Virus record (IMG/VR): IMGVR_UViG_3300030106_002109
Coordinates: 17,578 to 38,254 of that record
DNA: 20,677 nt
DNA from: a virus
Direction: 5' to 3' (one strand)
The notes beneath the pieces are model-generated. The model ran no database searches. It was given only the letters and a program-made list of their open reading frames with translations, and was not told the DNA's origin. Below are positions 5,297 through 12,700 of the stretch, piece after piece (the first letter of the stretch is position 1; the number at the start of each line of letters is the position of its first letter). Both the position numbers and the translations under genes were made by a program.

Positions 5297-6287
5297 AGAA
5301 ATCAGCTTGGAGGAGGCGAGGGATCTCGTCACGGGGGCGGCAACTGCGTCCGCCCCCGAACCTCCTGCCGCTGAACCACAAGAGATCGAAGGTGTAAGCG
5401 CCCAAGATCTACGCAGACTGTTCACCCCCAAGGGGGAACAAGTACGTCGGATGCGACACGACCTACGCGCAGGCAACGAATGGAGCTTCGGAGTACGAGC
5501 CTTTGACGAGGCCACACTCGGAGGAGCAAGACCAGGGCAACTAGTAACCCTGATAGGTAGATCGCATACAGGTAAAACGTTGCTTGCGATGAACATGGTT
5601 GCGAAGAATCGCAACCATCGCACACTTTGGGTTAGCCCCGATGAAACAGAAACAATGTTTTGGGGACGATATTCATCTATTCGGTTGGAGTTCGATCAAC
5701 GAGAATGGCTAGGCCGACTCATCCGAGAGGATGCGACGGCATGGGAACGAGTCGAACAAATCATGGAGGACGAAAAGAACCTCCACTTTGAATCCACTGG
5801 CATGAGTGTCGATGATCTAGACAAAGCGCTACGGATTGCATCTACCACTTTGTGGGGAGGCAAACGACCAGAAGTTTTAGTTTACGATTTCCTAGAACTG
5901 ATCCGAGGCGGCGAAGCTGGGGACGCAGCTAGCGTCCAAGCGAAGATCGAATCGTTTAAGCAACTGGTATCTGACTGGCGATTGGTGGGAGTAATCATTC
6001 ACCAATCTGGCAGAGGTACAGGTAACCGTGGCAAAGCTGGCGGCATTGAAGCAGGCAGGTACGCATCCACAAGTGAAAGCCATTTCTTAATTGAAACATG
6101 GCGTAGGTGGGATGACACCAACCTAGACGAGGAAACTCGTGCTCATTACGAGGACGAAGTTTCCGCTGGCCTGTGGAAAAACAAAGCTGGAGATGGGGAA
6201 AAAGCTGAGGTAAACCTCACCATTGACAGCAGCGGACGTATTCTGGAGCCAGGAGTTACATGGGAACAAGGCACGTTCGATGGATAG
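5289..6287 (+). CDS. RecA/DnaB-fold ATPase (replicative helicase-like), 332 aa
   Basis: A Walker A motif 'GRSHTGKT' (90-97) and a Walker B 'EVLVYD' ending at Asp200 show a RecA-type ATPase. They are followed by 'VGVIIHQSGRG' (233-243), which sits where DnaB/RepA-type helicases place their H4 motif. The first 45 residues are low-complexity and Ala/Pro-rich. The protein is shorter than bacterial DnaB and lacks its N-terminal primase-binding domain, as is common for phage RepA/DnaB-like ATPases. It probably unwinds DNA at the phage fork or loads a partner. GTG 5289 is the likely start, coupled to the previous stop; its ribosome binding site is weak. Its stop overlaps the primase start. Confidence 0.8.
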   Translation: MPKEISLEEARDLVTGAATASAPEPPAAEPQEIEGVSAQDLRRLFTPKGEQVRRMRHDLRAGNEWSFGVRAFDEATLGGARPGQLVTLIGRSHTGKTLLAMNMVAKNRNHRTLWVSPDETETMFWGRYSSIRLEFDQREWLGRLIREDATAWERVEQIMEDEKNLHFESTGMSVDDLDKALRIASTTLWGGKRPEVLVYDFLELIRGGEAGDAASVQAKIESFKQLVSDWRLVGVIIHQSGRGTGNRGKAGGIEAGRYASTSESHFLIETWRRWDDTNLDEETRAHYEDEVSAGLWKNKAGDGEKAEVNLTIDSSGRILEPGVTWEQGTFDG

Positions 6288-7323
6288 CGCAGCAGCAAAC
6301 GTATTCAGTAACGTCTTTCAAGGGTTCCCCTATGCCTACGGCACCGACTCTGGCGGATGCCGCTGGACCCCACTCTCAACAGAACTGTTTGAGAGGCACC
6401 TAGAAGGCTCTGAGATGATCGGAATCTATCCGATGGTCTACGACCCCTATAAGAAGGGAACTGGACCAGCAGGGTTCCTACAATCAGGAGAACCTTTAGA
6501 TTCACGACCCATATATTCCGACATGAAAAGGGATTTATGGATGTGCATGTGGGGAGCCATCGATATAGACGAAGGCGACACCGACTCAGAAATTATTGCT
6601 AAAAACGCAATCAAACTATTTGAAGCCCTTGAAATTACAGCGTGGCTAGAACGATCACGCAGTAAGGGCTACCACGTCTGGGTGTTCGCTGAACAATGGA
6701 CACCCGTCACCCTCATGCGCAAAGCATTACAAGCAGTAATGCAACTCGCAGGAGGAGACTACGACGCTGTATACCCCAAATCAGATTGGCTAGACGGCCC
6801 ACCAGGAAACTACATTCGCCTCCCCTACGGAGGAGAACGACCCTACGGGCGACAAGTAATGGTCAACACCGAATCAGGGGAAACCTACGATATTTGGGAT
6901 TTCATAATAGGAGCCGAAGCAGAGAGAACCCCACTAGAAGATCTACAACGAGCAGCAGAGCTATACCAAGACCCCGAACCTGATATCCCACCACCACGAG
7001 ACTACAGCAAAGAACCACTCATGCGAATAGATGGTTCACGCCTACGAGGACTGGCGTTAATGATGTACCGTAACGGGCCAGTGGAATATTACAGACAACA
7101 CGGAGCAGGCAGAGGGCGACACGGATTCCTTAACCGTTTCGCACGAGCAATGTTTGAATCAGGATTTGAACGAGGCGACGTAGTGTCATGGACCAACGAC
7201 CTAGACTCACGACTAGGCCAATGGTACGACGAAGGCCCAAAGTTTATGGGCCGACGGGACGGCGACCGACAAATGGAACGGCTAGTGGACGATGCCCAAA
7301 AAAGAGCAACCAGACACGTATGA
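6280..7323 (+). CDS. Archaeo-eukaryotic primase (AEP) superfamily protein, 347 aa
   Basis: Three AEP motifs are visible in the expected order: 'GAIDIDEGD' with Asp95 and Asp97 (metal-binding D-x-D), 'SRSKGYHVWVF' with His132, and 'GNYIRLPYGG' (176-185). The protein probably makes primers, and some AEP members also polymerise DNA (prim-pol). The C-terminal third (about 240-347) is helical and may be a primase C-terminal or DNA-binding region. The frame is open upstream to a TTG at 6223, but ATG 6280 gives the usual 8-base overlap with the ATPase gene. It probably works with the helicase-like ATPase next door. Confidence 0.82.
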   Translation: MDSAAANVFSNVFQGFPYAYGTDSGGCRWTPLSTELFERHLEGSEMIGIYPMVYDPYKKGTGPAGFLQSGEPLDSRPIYSDMKRDLWMCMWGAIDIDEGDTDSEIIAKNAIKLFEALEITAWLERSRSKGYHVWVFAEQWTPVTLMRKALQAVMQLAGGDYDAVYPKSDWLDGPPGNYIRLPYGGERPYGRQVMVNTESGETYDIWDFIIGAEAERTPLEDLQRAAELYQDPEPDIPPPRDYSKEPLMRIDGSRLRGLALMMYRNGPVEYYRQHGAGRGRHGFLNRFARAMFESGFERGDVVSWTNDLDSRLGQWYDEGPKFMGRRDGDRQMERLVDDAQKRATRHV

Positions 7324-7657
7324 GCTAGTCATAGAAGGACGGCCCCGAACAAAGGGCCGTCCACGTATGACTCGTGGCGGACGTGCCTACACACCTAAAG
7401 AAACGGTCGAAGCAGAAAACCGTATCGTCGAAGCTGTAGGCGACAACCCTCCAGTGTTTGAAGGGCCAGTAAAATTAGAATTACATTTTACGAACGAAAG
7501 CACATACGTAAAAATCACGGCGCTACCAGATTGGGGTAAACCCAAGCTGCGTGGCGACCTTGATAATTACATCAAACTAGCTGCTGATGGGCTACAGAAA
7601 TCAGGGATCATTCCAAATGACAGAGATGTAGTTTGGGTACAGGCAGAAAAAACATGA
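7292..7657 (+). CDS. RusA-like Holliday junction resolvase, 121 aa
   Basis: The N-terminal 'GRPRTKGRPRMTRGGRAYTP' (16-35) is the RusA signature. 'RGDLDNYIKLAADGL' supplies Asp89 and Asp91, and 'NDRDVV' supplies a third acidic residue near 110-112. RusA enzymes act as dimers that cut four-way DNA junctions, which phages need before packaging recombining DNA. The length is normal for the family. The gene starts 32 bases inside the primase gene and ends in an ATGA overlap with the next, so it is tightly coupled. Confidence 0.88.
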   Translation: MPKKEQPDTYELVIEGRPRTKGRPRMTRGGRAYTPKETVEAENRIVEAVGDNPPVFEGPVKLELHFTNESTYVKITALPDWGKPKLRGDLDNYIKLAADGLQKSGIIPNDRDVVWVQAEKT

Positions 7658-8106
7658 AGTTCCAAGACCTAGATTTTTCTGAACGGCTCAACCAAATGGG
7701 CGACTTAGCCGAAGGCAAGTTTGAAGAAGTAGCCCCGTGGCCCTATACACGCTACGGCCTGAACAGGCCACCCTTTCGATTAAACAACGTTCCTCGCCAA
7801 ATTTGTTACACACCTGACTACCTGACAGAAAACTATTTAGTAGAAGTACAAGGGTTTGGGCGTAGCCAGGAAATCCACATGAAGGTAGACAAACTCAAAG
7901 CCTTAACTTGGTGGCATGAACAAATGGAAGTCTTACTGTTTTTGTACGACTCTTTATTTGACCGTCATACCTTTCTCCGATTCCACACAATCAGAGACTT
8001 GTGCCTGCAATCACCAACAAAATTTTTTCCAGATAATAGAAAAGAATATTTCGCCATACCAGCCGACATAGCATGGAGGTATGGTCAAGAAGGAATTTCC
8101 CTTTGA
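7654..8106 (+). CDS. PD-(D/E)XK nuclease-like protein, 150 aa
   Basis: The core reads 'GDLAEGKFEEVA' (Glu20), 'CYTPDYL' (Asp55), 'LVEVQGFG' (Glu64, Gln66) and a Lys-rich helix 'MKVDKLKALTWW'. This is the E...PD...E-x-(K/Q) order of the PD-(D/E)XK fold, with Gln in the place of the usual Lys. It may be a phage endonuclease, active or degenerate. ATG 7654 overlaps the RusA stop as ATGA and is preferred to an upstream in-frame TTG (7633). Position beside RusA suggests a role in DNA processing. Confidence in the fold is moderate. Confidence 0.65.
   Translation: MKFQDLDFSERLNQMGDLAEGKFEEVAPWPYTRYGLNRPPFRLNNVPRQICYTPDYLTENYLVEVQGFGRSQEIHMKVDKLKALTWWHEQMEVLLFLYDSLFDRHTFLRFHTIRDLCLQSPTKFFPDNRKEYFAIPADIAWRYGQEGISL
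8075..8080 (+). promoter_or_regulatory. Ribosome binding site directly abutting the ATG at 8081
   Basis: GGAGGT is followed immediately by ATG, with no spacer. No other start codon lies upstream in this frame. Such spacing should initiate poorly, so the downstream gene may depend on coupling with the overlapping gene upstream. Confidence 0.5.
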
Positions 8107-8464
8107 TCCTCTTGATCTTTCATGGAAAGCTCAAGGGAATCCACAACAAAAACAAACTGAAATAGAAATACTTCAAGAAGCTGCACCCTACGCAGCATTA
8201 GAAGAATCCCAAGAAGAGCGCATACAGCTACAAAACGCTGTATTAGATGCTTTCGATGAGCTAGACGAATGGGAAATCTGGTTACTGAATGCGTTGCTTT
8301 ACGAGCGGCGCAGCCTCAGAGAAGTCGAACGTATGCTCAAGATCCCTAAGACAACAGTGGCACGTAAACGTGACTACATCTTAAGGAAACTCAAACGGGC
8401 ATTAGAAAAACACCCAATAGTCAGAGACTATTTAAGTTTTCTACTCATCTACTTCATAGTCTGA
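8081..8464 (+). CDS. Sigma-70 region 4-like helix-turn-helix protein, 127 aa
   Basis: Residues 55-109 resemble sigma factor region 4: 'AFDELDEWEIWLLNALLYER' followed by a helix-turn-helix 'SLREVERMLKIPKTTVARKR' (78-97) and a basic third helix. Sigma region 2 is absent, so this is not a complete sigma factor. Similar short proteins are frequent in actinophages, where they are thought to affect transcription. The first 45 residues are acidic and Gln-rich, perhaps a flexible tail. The C-terminus is hydrophobic ('LSFLLIYFIV'), which is unusual for a DNA-binding protein. It is the last rightward gene; its end overlaps the opposing gene by 24 bases. Confidence 0.72.
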   Translation: MVKKEFPFDPLDLSWKAQGNPQQKQTEIEILQEAAPYAALEESQEERIQLQNAVLDAFDELDEWEIWLLNALLYERRSLREVERMLKIPKTTVARKRDYILRKLKRALEKHPIVRDYLSFLLIYFIV

Positions 8465-8761
8465 GTCGTCCATTGCATCAGCCGACGCAAGAATCAGGCC
8501 ACTGATTATTGCAAACACATGGCTGTGCAAAGGACTGTTCTCAAAATCGTTAATCATTGACTCCGCAGAGAACGCCATAGCGTGCTCAAACGGCAACACA
8601 ATCATTACCGCTAACGAATCATCATGCCATTTAGCATGATTCCCGTCAGACACATCTAACAGATGAGAATTGTTTTTTATGTCAGTGTAAATTTCCGAGG
8701 CAAGATAACCGTACTCTTCGGACCAGTCCTCCCATTGAGCAGACTCCTCCTCGGCGCTCAC
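8441..8761 (-). CDS. Small acidic protein after the holin, 106 aa
   Basis: I do not recognise a family. The protein is strongly acidic and starts with 'SAEEESAQWEDWSEEYGY'. A mid-section contains 'AVMIVLPFEHAMAFSAES', a hydrophobic stretch 'VFAIISGLILASADA' lies near the C-terminus, and the end is 'DDSDYEVDE'. GTG 8761 is preferred because it overlaps the holin stop as TAATGTG. The frame is also open upstream to 8851, with GTG codons at 8794 and 8800, but those starts lie inside the holin gene. Being the last leftward gene after amidase and holin, it may modulate lysis. That is a guess from position only. Confidence 0.55.
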   Translation of the reverse strand: MSAEEESAQWEDWSEEYGYLASEIYTDIKNNSHLLDVSDGNHAKWHDDSLAVMIVLPFEHAMAFSAESMINDFENSPLHSHVFAIISGLILASADAMDDSDYEVDE

Positions 8762-8762
8762 A

Positions 8763-8966
8763 TTAACCGACCAACGAAGCTGACCGCGAATCACCGACAC
8801 GAGTCGCAGCAACAGCCTTACCAATAGCAATGACAGCAGCAACCGCACCAATTTTCAACGAATCCGTCCAGTCAGGACCAGGGACAGCCATAGCGCCTAC
8901 AAAACCCTGGCAGAACGTAGCCAAACCACGTTCAAAACAATCTCTCAAAAAATCTAGATTAAACAA
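8763..8966 (-). CDS. r1t-like phage holin, 67 aa
   Basis: The layout 'FLRDCFERGLATFCQGFVGAM...DWTDSLKIGAVAAVIAIGKAVAATRVGDSRSASLVG' follows that of r1t-type holins of actinophages. An amphipathic start is followed by two hydrophobic segments (about 14-28 and 37-54) and an R-V-G-(N/D)-x-x-x-A-S-L-V ending. Holins permeabilise the inner membrane at lysis time so that the endolysin can reach the wall. The gene starts with TTG, chosen because AAGGAGA (8971-8977) is correctly spaced and no ATG or GTG is available. It lies nine bases after the amidase gene, forming a lysis cassette. Confidence 0.8.
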   Translation of the reverse strand: MFNLDFLRDCFERGLATFCQGFVGAMAVPGPDWTDSLKIGAVAAVIAIGKAVAATRVGDSRSASLVG

Positions 8967-8970
8967 AATA

Positions 8971-8977
8971 TCTCCTT
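8971..8977 (-). promoter_or_regulatory. Ribosome binding site deciding the holin TTG start
   Basis: Read on the minus strand, AAGGAGA lies about five bases before the TTG at 8966. It overlaps the stop codon of the amidase gene (8976-8978), a compact stop/ribosome-site fusion. Confidence 0.75.
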
Positions 8978-9725
8978 AGACGGACCAGAGGTACCGCCAA
9001 GTTACAGGGCCAACATTTCCATCCTTGCGGATAGGAAAGTTGGCTTGAAATTCTCGTACAGCTTTTTGTGTCGCACGACCGAAAATGCCGTCCACCACAA
9101 GCTGTGCGTTAATGCGTTCATTCAAACGTGCCTGCAAAGTAGCCACGTTCTTCCCCCTAGACCCACGGTGTAAAGGCTTACGGCGGAAATCAACCCCCAA
9201 AGACTCCATCTCTTCCAACCGAACATCCCAATCCAAAGCAGTAGGCGTATTCGTCATCGGCATCCCAGAATGAATCCAGTCAGCTAAACCGTCACCAGGG
9301 CAATAAGTGGTGCCGAAATCTCTATGACATTTGACCCACAAATGGTCGCCATACTCTTTCCGCATTGCCTCTACGACGGTAAGAATCGCCTCCTTCCCTG
9401 TCTCAGTTAGATCGTCACCCGAACCAATATAGGAAATGGAAGTGGTTTTAGAGTTCTGCCCTTTCGTAGCCGCACCTTGCTTCCAACCACGACCCTCAAA
9501 GATCTCGCCAGTCTCACCAGAAACCAACCAGTTGTAAGCGATAGAACGCCAGCCCCGAGTCTTGACATGATACTTGTCATGCTGACGGACTCGATCCCAC
9601 GGAGAGGACGGAGAACCAGTCGTATGATGCACAACAACACCTATGGGGACACGGCGAAATTCGCTTAACCTCTTACCAGAGTCAATGGCCCCCCATTCGT
9701 CACGGGAAATGAACTGCATACCCAT
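8976..9725 (-). CDS. Endolysin: N-acetylmuramoyl-L-alanine amidase (PGRP/Amidase_2) with peptidoglycan-binding domain
   Basis: Residues 1-155 form an amidase_2/PGRP domain with the zinc ligands in 'VVVHHTTG' (His33/34) and 'CHRDFGTTYCPGDGL' (His134, Cys142), plus 'IAYNWLV' (Tyr64). The enzyme cuts the bond between N-acetylmuramic acid and L-alanine in peptidoglycan. Residues 185-249 are a PG_binding_1 domain ('SRGKNVATLQARLN', 'VDGIFGRATQKAVREFQ', 'VGPVTW') that anchors it to the wall. There is no signal peptide, so release through the neighbouring holin is expected. ATG 9725 or the second ATG (9719) may be used. The upstream gap is 14 bases and contains a short repeat. Confidence 0.9.
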   Translation of the reverse strand: MGMQFISRDEWGAIDSGKRLSEFRRVPIGVVVHHTTGSPSSPWDRVRQHDKYHVKTRGWRSIAYNWLVSGETGEIFEGRGWKQGAATKGQNSKTTSISYIGSGDDLTETGKEAILTVVEAMRKEYGDHLWVKCHRDFGTTYCPGDGLADWIHSGMPMTNTPTALDWDVRLEEMESLGVDFRRKPLHRGSRGKNVATLQARLNERINAQLVVDGIFGRATQKAVREFQANFPIRKDGNVGPVTWRYLWSV

Positions 9726-9750
9726 AGGGTAGTTCGTCCCTATAGGGTAG
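9721..9750. repeat. Direct repeat with palindrome at the giant gene/endolysin junction
   Basis: ATAGGGTAG occurs twice, at 9724-9732 and 9742-9750, 18 bases apart. CCCTATAGGG (9738-9747) is a perfect 10-base palindrome. The repeats span the stop codon of the giant gene and the start of the endolysin gene. It could be an operator or RNA element controlling lysis, or chance. No promoter box is clear. Confidence 0.45.
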
Positions 9751-12700
9751 CTCCAGCCAAAGACCGCTCTTGTTTCATTTCATCTCGCATCTCATACATG
9801 CGAGACTGAAGCTCTCGGTCCTGCTCCCACTTAGTGTTCGTACGCAAACCAGCACCAAACATAAATGAAATCCAAGTAGACACAGCACGCTTCTGATAAC
9901 GCTCCTCATCAGGGAACAAGCGACGCAAATCACTCAAAGTTGGCAACAACTGAGCCATAGCATGAAGCTCATAATCCTTCATTGCCCACTGGCCCTTACT
10001 GTTCTTCGCAGCGATACCAGGCAACGACAACATATCCATCAAGAAAGGAACCTTCGCATACGCACGAGGCACAACCTGATACTTACCGTCAAAGTTGTAG
10101 CCCTTCCAAAGATTCTGTTTAGCTTTCCACTCATACGGAGCTTTGATCAACGGAGTGATCTGCGTACCAAACGAAGCCAACGCTGTCTGTATGCGATCCA
10201 TAGCAGATTCATCTCTATCGAATCTCAATGACGGTTCAATAAGCTCCATCGGAGCTTTGAACGGCATGTCAGGAAGAATAAACATATTCTCACCGTCGTA
10301 CGTAAACGGAGTCTGGATAGCACCCTGACGTTGCATCCACTCAGGAATAACCTTAGGACGCTCCTGCCCGTACTCCATCTCTTTCTTAAGCGAAGTGTAT
10401 TTATTGAACACCGCTGGACGACGAGCAGCCATCTCAAACATCAAAGGCATATTCTTCCGAGTCCACGTATAGAACGGAACAACCTTCTTAACAACATTTC
10501 GTTCAAAGTCAGACAAATCGTCATAATCGAAATGGAATTTCATTACATTATCGAAAGCCTCATCCGCAGAATTACCTTTCAACAACGTGTCAAACCCCAA
10601 ACTTCCTCGCAAGAAAGTTTCAGTAGCCATACCAAAGTTCCTAGACAACCTCAAAGGCAAGTTCTGAGAAGAAGCAGGGTTCATGGCAGTTGCCAAATTG
10701 ATCTTTTTTCCACCAATCTTTACGGTAGTTTTTCCAACTCCAGGTCCAGCAGTATCGACAAACTCACTAGCAACCTGCGCACCAGCAGCACCCAACGAAC
10801 CAGTCTCAGCTAACTCACGCACATAATCAACATGTTCAGCGCTTACATTGTTGGGGTTGATCCCACGAGCACGCATCGCCTTACGCATCTTGGATGCCCT
10901 ATCAGGCATCCCCAACCGCACAGCTTCTTCCTCTTGGAACTTCCAATACGCACGCATAAATCTGCGATACGACGACCAGTTCATGCCAGCCAGATGGTTC
11001 ATAAATACACCTGACATAAAGTTCCTGCCGTGGAACCCAGGCTTTGCAATCATGTAAGCACGCAACAAGTTGTGCAGCTTGTCGTATTTACGGAAGAACG
11101 CTTTAGCGCCCCCACGGGCGACGAAGCGTTCAGCAGCCACCATACTTTCAACAATGTTTGGTGGCCCTTGAGCAATGGCACCTATCGGCTTCATGCCTGT
11201 AGAAAAAGCCGCTTCCAAAACAGCTTCTCTTCCACCGATCCTATGAATTTCTGTTCGCTGTTCGGCGGTAGAACTGAGTAGATCAAACCAGCCTTCTGCC
11301 CCATCTTCCATTTCATCCAACGCCATACGTATGCGTTGACCGTCAGCTTCAATAAGAATATTGGTAGCTATTTTCAAATCGATAAGATCGTCACTAGGTA
11401 TGTCGTAAAGACTTACACCGTCACCAATTCCTAAAGTATTTAACGTATCAACCGCTGCATCAATTTGACGTTGCGCTGCATCTAACTCCCCAACCAAAAT
11501 GCGGTTCTGAGCCGCTGTCGCAACTCGCTGTTCCGCTATTTCAGCAGCAGCCTCACGTTGATCGAGAGCGTACTCAAACGAAGTTTTAGCTTGATTGAAA
11601 TCTCCCTTAGCTAATTCTAAATCAGATACAACTTGCGACCGTTCCATAACCAACTGTTCCAAAGCATCTCCCTCTGGGAGATCTTCTACGACTTTCGCAG
11701 CAGGAAACGCATCAACCACGTTTCTGTCCATGTCCTCAAGGAATTGGGAAGCACCCACAAAATCAGAAGTCAGTTCAAAATCAGGATCAAATGGATAACC
11801 TGCCCCGTGACTTCCACCTTTGTAATTGATAGCCAGAGGATCGGTCACCATGTAGTTCGGCCACCAGGAATAGTTCTTTTTATCAAATGTTACGGGCATC
11901 TTGGAAACCATGTCCGTAACGCCTTCTCGGTTCATCCATGCGATGGTGTGGTAACCATCGACAGATAAAGAAGTCTTAAACTTTTCAAGAAAATCCATGT
12001 ACATTCGGCCAGCAACTCTCTTGATGTCCGCTGCATCTACAGCGGCTTCAGCGAATTCCAAAGCAGTACCCGTGACAGAACCATACTGGCCACTTCTAGG
12101 TTTGATTGTTCTACCGCCTACAACATTAATCCACCCTCTACCAAACGACATAGAAGCGTCCTTATGCTTAAGTTTTTCATAAGAGGCACCACCTACTAGC
12201 CTCCGCTCTATACCCTTGCCATCCCACACGTCAGGATTCAAGTTCGGATCAATGTCATTAAAAAGTTTGAGTGCTGCATCCAAAAACTCTTCAGGGTTAC
12301 CCAAAAAAGCTGTAAGTGTATCGGCATCAATCCCCAGATCGACTGCCTGGTGAAACTTGCGCCCGTGTCTGCTTCGTAACAGAACAGCAAAATTGATTAG
12401 CTCGTGCCCTTTCAAGTTCTTCAATTTTTGAGCAACCTCTTGATACTCAGGTCGCACAGAAACAGGGTCAAATGCTTTTATTCTTTGAGCAATTTCAATA
12501 GGTTCCAAAACATCTTCTTTGGCACCAGTGATTGCTCCCGTTTTACCCCACTCATCCAGCTTGTTCAAAGTTTCTATGAACTGATTAAAAAATTCAGGAT
12601 CGTCATCTAAGACTCTCCCCACTTGATCGAATATCAGTTCATCACTAGAAGTTACTGCGGACTGTCTTGCTTTCTTGCCACTCTCTGTCAGTTCAGTTAA

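Noticed and set aside
8081-8464. Complete sigma factor
   Set aside because: Only a region 4-like helix-turn-helix is present; no region 2 motif for -10 recognition is seen.
10331-10813. Plus-strand open frame of 160 codons
   Set aside because: It is antisense to the conserved C-terminal part of the giant gene, with no ribosome site or recognisable motif.
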